Assembly (NCBI RefSeq): GCF_023684405.1
Contig: NZ_JAGSOI010000010.1
Span: forward strand, 1 to 60,712
Length of the DNA stretch: 60,712 bases
From: Methanococcoides seepicolus
Lineage (GTDB): Archaea; Halobacteriota; Methanosarcinia; Methanosarcinales; Methanosarcinaceae
Direction of reading: 5' to 3'
The notes below the pieces were generated by a model. That model saw only the letters and a program-made list of their open reading frames with translations. It was not told where the DNA came from and did no database searches. Position numbers and translations under genes: made by a program. Positions 1 to 8,982 of the stretch are shown one piece after another. Every line of letters begins with the position of its first letter. The first letter of the stretch is position 1.

Positions 1-132
1 ATATCAATTGCTGGTGCTTACTGAGTTACAAAATAAGGTTGAAGGTAGTAATTTGTTTGGTAGTTTTTTTTAAGGAAGGTGTTATCAAACTAGAATGGGG
101 GGAATTATGAGCTAATTTGAAATTCTCTATAT

Positions 133-157
133 ATCTTGGCTCATTAACCACCAAGAT
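133..157 (+). promoter_or_regulatory. Hairpin upstream of the DEAD-box helicase gene
   Basis: A perfect 7-bp inverted repeat (ATCTTGG at 133-139, CCAAGAT at 151-157, 11-nt loop) lies between an AT-rich TATA-like stretch (TATATA near 129-134) and the GTG start at 225. The rest of 1-224 shows no supportable gene; a T8 run at about 66-73 may end an upstream transcript. Long structured 5' leaders are known for cold-regulated archaeal DEAD-box helicases, so a leader role is plausible, but the transcription start cannot be fixed from sequence. Confidence 0.35.
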
Positions 158-224
158 TATCTCTTATCAATAAGATGGGTCAGATAAATTCCAACGATTT
201 TGATATTATAACCAGAGGTATAAC

Positions 225-1622
225 GTGTCATTTGATAATTTAAATTTAATATACCCGCTTCAGCGGGCATTAACCGAAGAAGGATATACAACACCTACTC
301 CGATACAGGAACTATCCATCCCCCATCTGTTGGATGGTAGGGACATGATCGGTATCGCTCAGACAGGTACAGGCAAGACAGCTGCATTCATATTACCGAT
401 TCTCCAGAATATGTCTGCATCCCACAAGACAGTGAAGCCAAGAAGTCCGCGAGTGCTTGTGCTTGCGCCCACAAGGGAACTTGCAGCACAGATAGGGGAT
501 AGTTTTGCCACGTATGGCAAATACACCCGTTACAAGCATACAGTTGTATTCGGAGGAGTTGGACAGACACCACAGGTAAGAGCTCTCTCAAAGGGTGTGG
601 ATTGCCTTGTAGCAACCCCGGGCAGACTGCTGGACCTGATACAACAAGGCCATATTAGGCTTTCCAGTGTGGAGTATTTTGTCCTTGATGAAGCGGACAG
701 GATGCTTGACATGGGGTTCCTCAACGACGTGAACAAAATTGTCGATATGCTGCCAAAAAAGCGTCAGTCCCTTTTCTTTTCAGCCACCATGTCCCCGGAG
801 ATATCCGCACTTGCCAGGAAGATGCTCAGCAATCCTGCACAGGTTGAGGTTACCCCGCAGGCAACAACTGTTGAGCGCATAGAGCAGTTCATCTTTTTCG
901 TGGATTCGGATAACAAGAACGAATTGCTTTTGCATTTACTAAGAGGCAAACATCTGGACTGTGTCCTCGTATTCACACGTACAAAGCACCGTGCCAATAA
1001 GGTCACTGAGATGCTTAATAAGAACAATATAAATGCAGGTGCTATCCATGGCAGCAAGTCCCAGACCCACCGTACAAAAACACTTCAGAATTTCAAGTCC
1101 GGACAACTGCGTGTACTGGTTGCAACAGACATAGCTGCCCGAGGAATTGATATCGAGGACATATCACACGTAATAAACTATGACCTGCCGAATATCCCTG
1201 AAAGCTACGTACACCGAATAGGACGTACAGCAAGAGCAGGAGCTGAGGGAACAGCATACTCTTTCTGTGCAGCTGATGAACGTGACTTCCTGCGCGAGAT
1301 AGAAAAACTCACCGACATGGAGATAGAGGTCGCAGAACATAATTACCATTCCGAAAAGGCGAAGAATGCCACAGGTGATGCAGCAAAGCCAGCTCCCAAG
1401 CAACAGAGAGGACGAACAGGAAGTGCCGGACCTAAAAGGGGCAGGGGTAAAAAAGGAGAAAGCAAAGGCGGTAGAAGTAGTAGTAGTAGTAGCAATAAGG
1501 ATAGTAAAAATAAGGGTGGAAGATCAGAGAACGCCAATAGAGGCCAGGCTAAGAGTACATCCAAGAAAAACTCAGGTCGGAATTCTGGTCGAGGCTCAGG
1601 TAAGCCTAAAAACAGTCAGTAA
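225..1622 (+). CDS. deaD: DEAD-box RNA helicase, CshA/DeaD-like
   Basis: ATP-dependent RNA helicase of superfamily 2, expected to unwind RNA in ribosome assembly or mRNA turnover. Motifs run in order: Q motif TPTPIQ near residue 24, Walker A AQTGTGKT at 45-52, PTREL, TPGR, DEAD at 155-158, SAT at 186-188, DIAARGID and HRIGRTARAG. The helicase core ends near residue 370. The last 95 residues are a basic, Gly/Ser/Lys/Arg-rich tail typical of RNA-binding extensions, with a six-serine run encoded by a run of AGT codons (1476-1493). Start is GTG at 225, preceded by AGAGGT. In Methanococcoides a DeaD helicase is cold-induced; whether this is that gene is inference. Confidence 0.93.
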   Translation: MSFDNLNLIYPLQRALTEEGYTTPTPIQELSIPHLLDGRDMIGIAQTGTGKTAAFILPILQNMSASHKTVKPRSPRVLVLAPTRELAAQIGDSFATYGKYTRYKHTVVFGGVGQTPQVRALSKGVDCLVATPGRLLDLIQQGHIRLSSVEYFVLDEADRMLDMGFLNDVNKIVDMLPKKRQSLFFSATMSPEISALARKMLSNPAQVEVTPQATTVERIEQFIFFVDSDNKNELLLHLLRGKHLDCVLVFTRTKHRANKVTEMLNKNNINAGAIHGSKSQTHRTKTLQNFKSGQLRVLVATDIAARGIDIEDISHVINYDLPNIPESYVHRIGRTARAGAEGTAYSFCAADERDFLREIEKLTDMEIEVAEHNYHSEKAKNATGDAAKPAPKQQRGRTGSAGPKRGRGKKGESKGGRSSSSSSNKDSKNKGGRSENANRGQAKSTSKKNSGRNSGRGSGKPKNSQ

Positions 1623-1626
1623 TTGA

Positions 1627-1668
1627 GCATTTTATCGGTTCATGAATTTATTCATGGACTGAAAATGC
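1627..1668 (+). terminator. Long hairpin after deaD
   Basis: GCATTTT (1627-1633) pairs with AAAATGC (1662-1668) and encloses a second stem, GTTCATGAAT against ATTCATGGAC with one G.T pair. It starts five bases after the helicase stop and probably ends or stabilises that mRNA. No T-tract follows directly. Confidence 0.45.
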
Positions 1669-1705
1669 TACTGTCTGCTACTGACCTTACTCCAAAAAAA
1701 CGAAA

Positions 1706-2071
1706 ATGATCCCAATTAGGTATATCATCCAGTTAGTTATAATTCTCGCTATATGCTTTATGGGAGATATCCTCCATAATTACCTCAACCTTCCGATTCC
1801 CGGTAATATACTGGGAATGATGCTATTACTAATCCTTCTGTTAACTGGTATCCTCAAGCTATCCATGATCGAAGATGTGAGCAACTTCCTGCTGAAGCAT
1901 CTCTCATTTTTTTTCATACCGGCAGCTGTGGGACTGATAACCTGTTTTTCCATACTTGAAGGAAAATGGACTGCCCTGCTTTTCATATCTGTGGTCTCGA
2001 CCTTCATCATTACAGTGGTGACCGGTATGACGGTACAGATACTGATGAAAAGGAGGAAATCTGTTGAGTGA
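1706..2071 (+). CDS. lrgA: LrgA/CidA-family membrane protein
   Basis: Small integral membrane protein of 121 residues with four hydrophobic segments and the family sequence LPIPGNILGMMLLLILL near residue 30. In bacteria LrgA/CidA are holin-like proteins that act with LrgB. Archaea of this group have no murein, so a cell-wall lysis role is unlikely here; export or transport of small metabolites is a more probable function, as proposed for other LrgAB pairs. The stop codon overlaps the start of lrgB by 8 nt, so the two are translationally coupled. Confidence 0.85.
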   Translation: MIPIRYIIQLVIILAICFMGDILHNYLNLPIPGNILGMMLLLILLLTGILKLSMIEDVSNFLLKHLSFFFIPAAVGLITCFSILEGKWTALLFISVVSTFIITVVTGMTVQILMKRRKSVE

Positions 2072-2768
2072 ACTTATCTCTTCTCTGACAGGGTCTCCGA
2101 TCTTTGGCATAGGGATATCTCTACTAACATTCTATGCGGGTTGCCTGCTCTACAAAAGGACAGGTTCCCCCCTACTGAACCCACTGGTACTGAGCATGCT
2201 GATGATAATTGGTCTTCTGCTGAGCTTACACATAACCTTTGATGATTACAATAGGGGAGGACAATACATATCTTTCTTCCTTGGGCCTGCTACTGTCATC
2301 CTGGCTGTGCCCCTGTATAAGAAGATCAGCCTTCTTAAGGAGAATGTGATTCCAATTCTTGCAGGGATCAGTGTAGGATCTGCAGCAGGTATTGTGAGCA
2401 TAATAGTCATGTGCAGGATGTTCGGGCTTGATGAGCTGCTAAGCATCTCCATGATACCAAAATCTGTTACAACGCCCATAGGAATGGAGATATCCAGTCA
2501 GCTTGGAGGTATGCCATCCATAACTGTTGCAGCCATAGTATTCACAGGAATAGCAGGCATTCTACTGGGTCCTCTGGTATGTAAGTTGTTCAGAATAAAC
2601 GACAAAGTGGCAGTGGGAATTGCCATAGGAACCTCTTCCCATGCCCTCGGTACGACCAAGGCCGTCGAGATGGGAGAGACCGAGGGAGCTATGAGCGGGA
2701 TGGCAATTGGCATTGCCGGATTGGTTACAGTTTTCCTTGCTCCGATACTGGCCAAGCTTCTGATGTGA
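2064..2768 (+). CDS. lrgB: LrgB-family membrane protein
   Basis: Polytopic membrane protein of 234 residues, the normal LrgB length, with about seven hydrophobic segments and the conserved KSVTTPIGMEIS region near residue 133, followed by GTSSHALGTTKA near 190. It is the partner of the upstream lrgA. Start is TTG at 2064 with a strong AGGAGG at 2051-2056 inside lrgA, giving an 8-nt overlap. The role in archaea is unproven; the pair may move small organic acids or influence membrane integrity. Confidence 0.87.
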   Translation: MSELISSLTGSPIFGIGISLLTFYAGCLLYKRTGSPLLNPLVLSMLMIIGLLLSLHITFDDYNRGGQYISFFLGPATVILAVPLYKKISLLKENVIPILAGISVGSAAGIVSIIVMCRMFGLDELLSISMIPKSVTTPIGMEISSQLGGMPSITVAAIVFTGIAGILLGPLVCKLFRINDKVAVGIAIGTSSHALGTTKAVEMGETEGAMSGMAIGIAGLVTVFLAPILAKLLM

Positions 2769-2851
2769 GATAAGTGAAACTGGTTATACCAATACGTTAA
2801 ATTCATCACCTTATGTTTTTTGTTGAAAACATGCTCATGAAACTTTTTATG

Positions 2852-2867
2852 ATTAAATATATATATG
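2852..2867 (+). promoter_or_regulatory. TATA-like element upstream of the structured element
   Basis: An A+T-only stretch containing TAAATATATATATG resembles an archaeal TATA box. A second candidate, TTTAAAACAT near 2951-2960, lies about 25-30 nt before the hairpin at 2971 and would place a start close to the structured element. Assignment is by position only. Confidence 0.3.
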
Positions 2868-2970
2868 ATAATTCGGTTTTAGGAAATAATATCTAGACAA
2901 AGTCAAATTCTTTTTTGTTATCAGGTTGTATATCAAAATCAATTAATAGTTTTAAAACATATTATCTATT

Positions 2971-3163
2971 ACCGTACCATAAACAGTACGGTGAGGCAGT
3001 GAATCAGAAGGTAGAACGCCATTGGGTGTGAAAGCCCATAAATATTCAAAGTTTATTTGGCATTTGTAAATCCTTAAGGTCGACCTGAGACGGGGAGAAT
3101 AGTGGGGTAGGGTCGCCCAAAGATTGCCCGATGCGGTCGGCAATTCGATCCCTGATTACTGCC
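2971..3163 (+). ncRNA. Unassigned structured RNA-like element upstream of ablAB
   Basis: The 740-base gap between lrgB and ablA contains a compact set of nested stems. A leading hairpin pairs ACCGTAC (2971-2977) with GTACGGT (2986-2992). A closing stem pairs 2995-3007 with 3152-3163: 12 bp with one bulged G at 3001. Inside it are TGGG/CCCA (about 3023-3037), CGACC/GGTCG (3081-3085 and 3111-3115) and ATTGCC-GA/TC-GGCAAT (3123-3144) with a five-base loop. The enclosed 145 bases are G+C-richer than the flanks. I do not recognise a tRNA, RNase P, SRP or known riboswitch core. It could also be a MITE, with 2995-3007 and 3152-3163 as terminal repeats, or an intron relic. Confidence 0.35.
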
Positions 3164-3343
3164 ATTAAATTCCTTTTCTACTAACATAAAAAATCGATAG
3201 TTATAGGTGACGTCAAAAAACCGAGATTTCACAATAAATTGATTGAATTTGCAAATATTTATTCCAATCCTTATATCAGATCTAATTTTAGTCTCTTCTA
3301 TGAAGGGGGACAAGTATATCATATATTATCTTCATTTTATGGA

Positions 3344-3375
3344 ATACACAACCTAATAATGTAGGTGTATTTTTA
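3344..3375 (+). terminator. Hairpin plus T-rich tract upstream of ablA
   Basis: ATACA...CCTA (3344-3355) pairs with TAGGTGTAT (3362-3370) apart from a three-base bulge, and is followed by TTTTTATTTTA. It could end a transcript from the structured element, or attenuate ablA. The remaining spacer to 3510 shows only AT-rich promoter-like sequence. Confidence 0.35.
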
Positions 3376-3510
3376 TTTTATAGGCTACAGTCAATGAAAA
3401 GTGACTGAAAGTATCTATCTGATTCAAGATCCATGTGCTTTTTTGTGCTAATTTTGGATGGCAAATTATAGATACTATTTTAAAGCCGAAACTTTACCCG
3501 TGGTTTTTCA

Positions 3511-4818
3511 ATGGAAAAATACAGTAAGCAACAAAAAGAAATAGCAACAATGATCGATTCTGATGACTTTCTGGATAAGTGGAAGGATTGGAATTGGCAA
3601 TTAAAACATTCAATTAGGGATATAGAAACTTTCGAGCGACTGCTTGGAATAAATTTTGAGCCACCTGAGAAAGAGAAGCTCAAAGAAACGCTGGACAAAT
3701 TCCCATTGTCTATCACACCCTACTACCTATCATTGATAGATTCTGAGGATTTCAGAAACGATCCTATTTTCCTACAATCATTCCCTTCACCGGAAGAACT
3801 AACTGTATCAGTGGACGAACTTGAAGATCCTCTTTCGGAAGATACAGATAGCCCTGTTGAAGGTATAACTCACAGATATCCTGATAGAGTTCTTTTCCAC
3901 ATAAGCAATGTCTGTTCCATGTATTGCCGCCATTGCACACGTAAAAGAAAAGTTGGGGACATTGATTACATACCTGAAAAAGAGAAAATACTTGAGGGTA
4001 TCGAGTACATTAGGAACACTCCACAAATAAGGGATGTATTACTTTCAGGCGGGGATCCTTTTATGTTGTCTGATGATTTTCTGGATTGGATCCTTACTGA
4101 AATAAATAGTATTCCTCATGTAGAAGTGATTCGTATTGGCAGCAGGATGCCGGTTGTACTTCCATACCGAATTACAGATGAACTTGTGGGCATTTTGAAA
4201 AAGCATCATCCTATCTGGCTAAATACACATTTCAATCATCCCAGAGAAGTCACATTTTCCTCCAGACAAGCGCTTAAAAAGCTTGCAGATGCCGGCATTC
4301 CTCTTGGAAATCAAACGGTACTACTTGCAGGCGTAAATGACTGCCAGAGAATTATAAAAAAACTGGTTCATAAACTGGTTCAAAATCGTGTTCGTCCATA
4401 TTATCTGTATCAATGCGATCTTTCAGAAGGCCTGTCCCATTTCAGGACACCCATAGGCAAAGGAATAGAAATAATGGAAAATTTGATTGGCCATACAAGT
4501 GGGTTCGCCATTCCTACTTATGTTATTGATGCCCCTCATGGAGGAGGTAAAATACCAGTTATGCCCAATTATATCATCTCCTGGTCGACAAACCGTGTGA
4601 TCCTTCGTAATTATGAAGGTGTTATTACCACCTACAAAGAACCGGAATCATACAAACAAATATATTGTGATCGTAACTGCGAAAAGTGCAATCTTCAGCT
4701 TAAACTTGACGACGCTACAGAGTATAAGGGAATTGGTATTGCCAAACTGCTTGCGGATTATGATGACACCACAAGTCTTGTTCCTGAAGAGAATGAGAGG
4801 ATGGAGAGAAGGACTTGA
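3511..4818 (+). CDS. ablA: Lysine 2,3-aminomutase (osmolyte synthesis)
   Basis: Radical SAM, PLP-dependent enzyme that converts L-alpha-lysine to L-beta-lysine, the first step of N-epsilon-acetyl-beta-lysine synthesis, the osmolyte of salt-stressed Methanosarcinales. The 4Fe-4S ligands are Cys135, Cys139 and Cys142 in [15 protein letters not shown] near residue 178 and the C-terminal DAPHGGGK region (near 340), which carries the PLP lysine, follow in family order. Length (435 aa) is normal. ATG start with a weak ribosome site. The next gene overlaps by 4 nt and encodes the acetyltransferase, which fixes the assignment to the abl pathway rather than lysine catabolism. Salt induction is known for the family, not visible here. 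Confidence 0.93.
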   Translation: MEKYSKQQKEIATMIDSDDFLDKWKDWNWQLKHSIRDIETFERLLGINFEPPEKEKLKETLDKFPLSITPYYLSLIDSEDFRNDPIFLQSFPSPEELTVSVDELEDPLSEDTDSPVEGITHRYPDRVLFHISNVCSMYCRHCTRKRKVGDIDYIPEKEKILEGIEYIRNTPQIRDVLLSGGDPFMLSDDFLDWILTEINSIPHVEVIRIGSRMPVVLPYRITDELVGILKKHHPIWLNTHFNHPREVTFSSRQALKKLADAGIPLGNQTVLLAGVNDCQRIIKKLVHKLVQNRVRPYYLYQCDLSEGLSHFRTPIGKGIEIMENLIGHTSGFAIPTYVIDAPHGGGKIPVMPNYIISWSTNRVILRNYEGVITTYKEPESYKQIYCDRNCEKCNLQLKLDDATEYKGIGIAKLLADYDDTTSLVPEENERMERRT

Positions 4819-5654
4819 AGGATACTATTGAGAAGATCGGCAACTCCATTATCCAGCATGGGAGGTATAATGATCGCATATATCTCATGAGATCCAATCC
4901 AGAAGATATACCTTTACTTCTGGATAAACTGGATGCTCTTGCAGAAAAGGAAAGCTATTCAAAGATATTCACAAAGGTTCCGGAATCTTTCAAAGAACTT
5001 CTTTGTGATAGAGATTATCTTTGTGAAGCGTCGATCCCACGATATTATGATGGGAAAGAAAATGCAGTGATCATGAGCAAATTCCTTGATGATAAGAGAA
5101 GCATTGACTGTTTGAATGAAATGCATGAAAATGTGGTAACGACAGCTCTATCAAAAAGAAATGATCAACAGACCAATGTTCCATCCGAATACTCGATTAG
5201 AATATGCGATAAAAATGATATTACACAGATGGCTGATCTGTATAAAAAAACATTTGAAACCTATCCTTTTCCCATACATGATCCCAATTACCTCTTAAAA
5301 ACAATAGAGGATAATGTAGTGTATTTCGGAGCTTTCAAAGAAGAAAAAATTATTGCACTCTCTTCTTCTGAAATAGAATACGGTCACTCGAATGTGGAAA
5401 TGACAGATTTTGCAACATTGCCTGAATTCCGGGGAAAGGGCTTATCTTCATATTTGCTTAGAAAAATGGAAGATGAAATGAAAGCAAAGGGTATCAAAAC
5501 TGCATATACCATTGCAAGAGCCAGCTCATATGGAATGAATATTGTGTTTGCAAAATGCGGATATGAATATTATGGAAGACTTGTAAATAATACCAATATA
5601 TCTGGCAATATTGAAAGCATGAATATTTGGTATCGAAATTTTCAGATCGATTGA
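4815..5654 (+). CDS. ablB: Beta-lysine N6-acetyltransferase
   Basis: GNAT-family acetyltransferase that acetylates beta-lysine to the compatible solute N-epsilon-acetyl-beta-lysine. The GNAT core occupies the second half: [18 protein letters not shown] (near residue 195-212) is the acetyl-CoA-binding motif A, followed by the [15 protein letters not shown] motif B region. The first half is specific to AblB/YodP proteins. Start is TTG at 4815, embedded in the ablA stop (TTGA overlap). A hairpin with T7 follows the stop, so ablAB forms a closed two-gene operon. Confidence 0.9.
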   Translation: MKDTIEKIGNSIIQHGRYNDRIYLMRSNPEDIPLLLDKLDALAEKESYSKIFTKVPESFKELLCDRDYLCEASIPRYYDGKENAVIMSKFLDDKRSIDCLNEMHENVVTTALSKRNDQQTNVPSEYSIRICDKNDITQMADLYKKTFETYPFPIHDPNYLLKTIEDNVVYFGAFKEEKIIALSSSEIEYGHSNVEMTDFATLPEFRGKGLSSYLLRKMEDEMKAKGIKTAYTIARASSYGMNIVFAKCGYEYYGRLVNNTNISGNIESMNIWYRNFQID

Positions 5655-5680
5655 TATTTATTTATCGATCATCTTTTTTT
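5645..5680 (+). terminator. ablAB terminator
   Basis: GATCGAT (5645-5651) pairs with ATCGATC (5664-5670), then T7 at 5674-5680. The left arm overlaps the last codons of ablB. Hairpin plus T-tract is consistent with transcript end. Confidence 0.6.
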
Positions 5681-5869
5681 ATATGTGAGAAACATCTCTT
5701 ATTTCATTATTACAATTTTGTAAGAGCTTGAGATTCGAATTATAGAAGCCATATTAGATCGTGAGTACACAGTTAACTTCAAAGAAGTGAACTCCACCAA
5801 CTTATTTTAGGAATAAATACAAATGTTCATTCTCAATTGATATTAGCAAGGGGATAGGGGATTTGAAAT

Positions 5870-6322
5870 ATGCTCACATTAAAAGATTCTGTAACAATAA
5901 ACCGACCTCCAGAAGTCATTTTTGAATGGTTTGATCATTTTTCAGAAAATTACACATACTGGCATAAGGACCATGTGATTGCAAAATGGATCAGAGGGAA
6001 GAATTTTGAGAAAGGGGCGATCCTTTACGCTGAGGAATATCTCAACGGTAAACTGGAAAAAATAAGTTTTGAAATAACCAAGATCAAAAAAGGTGAATTG
6101 ATAGAATATAAAACCCTATTTCCACATTCCATTATTTGACCATACGGGTCTTTCTCCATAGAACCTCACAATAGTAATGGAAGTGTATTTACAGCCACAC
6201 TTTCTTTTCGATTTGGATGGTTGCTTTCAAAAATTGCAAAAAAGAGAGTTGAGGCTATTAGGATACATATGAGAGAAGAGGGAGGAAATCTTAAAGGCTT
6301 ATTAGAAAAGTCAGGCCATTAA
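5870..6322 (+). pseudogene. START/SRPBCC-domain protein, broken by in-frame TGA
   Basis: The first 89 codons give the N-terminal half of a polyketide-cyclase/SRPBCC-like protein (SVTINRPPEVIFEWFDHF, then YWHKDHVIAKWIRG). A TGA at 6137-6139 interrupts it, but the same frame continues without further stops for 60 codons (PYGSFSIEPHNSNGSVF..., FRFGWLLSKIAKKRVEAI) to TAA at 6320-6322, giving the usual length of about 150 residues. TGG to TGA is the simplest origin. TGA is a common normal stop in this window and nothing suggests recoding, so I call it a recent pseudogene. Ligand unknown. The spacer 5681-5869 has an imperfect hairpin but no gene. Confidence 0.7.
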
Positions 6323-6495
6323 ATCCTTTTAATATATCCTTCTTCAACAGTTAAGATCGTCAGCATGAGACATGTTCTTAAATATTGTTCATTTAAGTTA
6401 TCTTTAGCTTTTCTGTGAATGGTGATCATCTGTGTTTTTTGTTTCCTCTATTTCGATGTAAACAATACCACCATGAAATACTAAAAACCAACTTC

Positions 6496-7125
6496 TCAGG
6501 AAACTCGCCTGAAAATATACGAATTTGCTGTTTTTGTGTACCCTATTCCTTTCCCAAGTTTCTCGAGGTATTCTTTTGTAACCTTTATATGCTTCTTTGG
6601 AATGAAATAGAATCCAAGATTCCTGTCTGTGATGTGATAGCTACCACCTTTTACATAAACAGCAGCAATGAATTCGTAATCATCATCTATGAATGCCATT
6701 CCGGCATCCCCATGACTATTATTTGCAAGCAGGATCCCACCTGTTTTCAGATATTTTTTACATGCCTGTGAAACAAAACCAGCATATTGTGAGATGAGCA
6801 GATCGTAGCTCTTTTCTTTAAGATCAAGTGATAGAGAGTAATCAGACGATATGAAATGGAAAACAGCATCTGTATCATAGGTCTTTTTCGTTGAGATCAT
6901 ATCAGCAACTGAATTTTCTTGCTCAAAGAATTTCTTTGCTCGTGGATCACTATCAACATATAAGACCTCAGAAATGAAAAAAGAAGGAGTAATATGAACA
7001 AAACTTCCCGGGTAAAGAGCGTTATTAATGTTGAATCTGGATATCAGGGACTTAAATATGTCTTCCCTTTCAAAATTATTGTCAACATAGAATTGTCGGT
7101 ATAAGCCCTGCACATCGACTTTCAT
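6496..7125 (-). CDS. SAM-dependent methyltransferase-like protein
   Basis: A 209-residue soluble protein. YPGSFVHITPSFFISEVLYVDSD (residues 38-60) resembles the glycine-rich SAM loop and the acidic end of beta-2 in class I methyltransferases, though the glycine motif is reduced. The stretch YDLLISQYAGF and TGGILLANNSHGD follow the usual beta-4/beta-5 pattern. No substrate domain is recognisable. It stands alone on the minus strand, 69 nt downstream of the racemase gene and possibly cotranscribed with it. I am confident of the coding call but not of activity. Confidence 0.75.
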   Translation of the reverse strand: MKVDVQGLYRQFYVDNNFEREDIFKSLISRFNINNALYPGSFVHITPSFFISEVLYVDSDPRAKKFFEQENSVADMISTKKTYDTDAVFHFISSDYSLSLDLKEKSYDLLISQYAGFVSQACKKYLKTGGILLANNSHGDAGMAFIDDDYEFIAAVYVKGGSYHITDRNLGFYFIPKKHIKVTKEYLEKLGKGIGYTKTANSYIFRRVS

Positions 7126-7194
7126 ATAGGTTATGAAGAGTTATGATGTTATAAAGCCGACAATGTTTTTTGTAGCTTTATCTTTAATTTGAAG

Positions 7195-7911
7195 TCATGT
7201 CTCCATCCTTGCCGTTTTTATGACCACATCTGCTAAGACCTGTGAAGGGTGTATCAATGGAACAGACACTTCGTCTTCAATTGAAAGCAAAGAAAGCTCA
7301 CTGCAACCAAGTATTATAGCCTCTGCCCCCTGGTCGATCAGTACTTCAATTACTTCTAAGATCTCGTTCCGTGAACTTCCAGATGTATATCCTGTTTTAA
7401 TTCCTTGTTCACCATAAATTGAATTCATGACTTTTTTTTGTAGCTCTTCATCCGGAGTTAATATTTCGATCTCATTTATTGCCTTATGATATAGTCTGGT
7501 TTCCAGTGTGCCAGTAGTAGCCAATAACCCGATCTTTTTAATATCTGGAAATACGTCAGAAATGTGTGATGCAGTTTCTGAGATCATGTTTAGTATGGGT
7601 ATCTTTGTGCTGTCCTGTAGTTCAGAATAATAATAATGCATAGTATTGCATGGTATTGCTATGATCTCTGCACCAGCAGTTTCTAAATTATGGATGGTTT
7701 TTTGTGCTTCATCGACGGGGCTTTCCCCCATTCCAAGGATCGCTTGTGTACGATCAGGTATATTGGAATTATTGTCCACGATGATCCTTAAATGGTCCTG
7801 ATCCTTCCTGGCAGGAGTGCTTTTGATCACCTTTAAGAAAAAATATGCTGTCGATTCAGATCCCATGCCACCTAAAATACCAACCGTTTTATCACTTGCT
7901 TTAGCTGTCAT
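7195..7911 (-). CDS. Aspartate/glutamate racemase family protein
   Basis: Cofactor-independent amino-acid racemase, expected to interconvert L- and D-aspartate. The fold begins TVGILGGMG; catalytic cysteines are Cys88 in IPCNTMH and Cys203 in GCSEL, counted from the ATG at 7911. An upstream in-frame ATG at 7950 would add 13 residues, but a GGGGG ribosome site sits just before 7911 and family members start directly before the GILGGMG strand. Archaea with this gene may make D-Asp, but no D-Asp user lies beside it. Confidence 0.85.
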   Translation of the reverse strand: MTAKASDKTVGILGGMGSESTAYFFLKVIKSTPARKDQDHLRIIVDNNSNIPDRTQAILGMGESPVDEAQKTIHNLETAGAEIIAIPCNTMHYYYSELQDSTKIPILNMISETASHISDVFPDIKKIGLLATTGTLETRLYHKAINEIEILTPDEELQKKVMNSIYGEQGIKTGYTSGSSRNEILEVIEVLIDQGAEAIILGCSELSLLSIEDEVSVPLIHPSQVLADVVIKTARMET

Positions 7912-8148
7912 AATATTCCCCCAAACTTCCCCTTTTGCCACATTTAGCACTCGATCCCCATTTGAGATTATTATAGCAATGTCTCTAATTCACGAGATTC
8001 ATCCTTTCTTTCGAATTCAGATGCTTATCCCCACAGATGATAAGATCCCCTCATTTCCAAAACCAGATCAAAAGATTATTTCCCAACTCGTCCACGTAGT
8101 GTGAGTAAAAGGGAATAATTTGATCTTGCGAAAGAATAACTAAATTAA

Positions 8149-8199
8149 ATTTATGCCCATCCCAGTGCCTATAGTTTGAATTGGGCTATTAGCATAAAT
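8149..8199 (-). terminator. Inverted repeat downstream of the DUF434 gene
   Basis: ATTTATGC (8149-8156) and GCATAAAT (8192-8199) are perfectly complementary, with a possible GCCCA/TGGGC extension inside. It lies after the DUF434 stop (8241 on the minus strand) and may close that transcript. The rest of 7912-8240 shows no convincing gene. Confidence 0.35.
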
Positions 8200-8240
8200 T
8201 AATTTGTATTTTTATCATCAACCGTAAAAACCACATTATC

Positions 8241-8960
8241 TCAATTTTCGAACTTATCCATTATATGAGGATTCAAACTAAAGACCTCCAATGATCTCGA
8301 ATTCTGCTTCAACCAGCATTCCGTGATGTCAACCACCTTATCTACTGCATCTACTATTACACTGTCAGCAGTTGCTATTACTGTATTTGCTCCCGCTTCC
8401 TTGAGATCGAAATCCACATGTTTTGATGTCCTTGTATCGCCCTTGAAAGTTTTATTTTTGACTCTTTCACATATAAGCTCTGCAAGTATTCCACTGTTGC
8501 TCATCTGGGAATCAAGAAGGATGGTTGCCGACCTTACTTTCAAATTTGCAAGAGTTGAGAGCATTTCATCAACTGCCATACAAGTAGTATCCGTGATCTT
8601 GTGATTACTGAATATTCCACTTGTATCCCGCAGGAATCCATCATCTGCAAACCATAGGGGTTCATTTTTGAGTGCAGTCTCTATGGTTATAAGGACATTA
8701 TAGCCGTCAACAAAGACATCGCATCCTTTTAATTGGGAGCATTCAAGCTTCTTTTTGTTGCGGTGGTCTGCTTTTTTTGGTGAGAAAACAAGTCTTGTGA
8801 GTATATGCCTTTCCGGTACTGTCAATCGGTAATGGTTGCTTACAAAGGTAATTGCACTCTTTCTCTTATATCCTCTGGAGAGAAGATACCTTATGTCCAT
8901 TGCGGGTTCTGAAAGCTTTTCTTTCAGCTGATCGGCTGGAAGCAATTGTCTATCAGACAT
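8241..8960 (-). CDS. DUF434/DUF5616 family protein, PIN-like
   Basis: Archaeal conserved protein of 239 residues. The N-terminal third (DIRYLLSRGYKRKSAITFVSNHYRLTVPERHIL) is the DUF434 part. The middle and C-terminal part (DVFVDGYNVLITIETAL, TTCMAVDEML, SATILLDSQMSNSG, GANTVIATADSVIVDAV) has regularly spaced acidic residues at strand ends, as in PIN-like nucleases (DUF5616). A nuclease role is inference. It is divergent from the SagB-like gene, and both probably use the symmetric TATA box near 8983-8991. Confidence 0.8.
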   Translation of the reverse strand: MSDRQLLPADQLKEKLSEPAMDIRYLLSRGYKRKSAITFVSNHYRLTVPERHILTRLVFSPKKADHRNKKKLECSQLKGCDVFVDGYNVLITIETALKNEPLWFADDGFLRDTSGIFSNHKITDTTCMAVDEMLSTLANLKVRSATILLDSQMSNSGILAELICERVKNKTFKGDTRTSKHVDFDLKEAGANTVIATADSVIVDAVDKVVDITECWLKQNSRSLEVFSLNPHIMDKFEN

Positions 8961-8982
8961 TGCAAATAGTTTGCTAAGAGTA

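Noticed and set aside
1366-1626. Second frame inside the helicase tail
   Set aside because: It is a by-product of the repetitive, purine-rich tail sequence.
3123-3163. T-arm-like AATTCGATCC near the end of the structured element, as if a tRNA
   Set aside because: No anticodon arm, T stem not complementary and the closing stem is 12 bp; it is not a tRNA.
2952-3322. Short minus-strand reading frames inside the structured element
   Set aside because: They overlap the RNA-like stems, have no ribosome site and no family match.
6137-6139. TGA in the START-domain gene as a selenocysteine codon
   Set aside because: TGA is the commonest normal stop here, this lineage is not known to use selenocysteine, and the family has no Cys/Sec at that place.
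6415-6771. Plus-strand frame opposite the methyltransferase-like gene
   Set aside because: It is antisense to a conserved gene and has no ribosome site.
7980-8104. 41-codon plus-strand frame starting at ATG 7980
   Set aside because: No ribosome site, and composition is like spacer; not supported.
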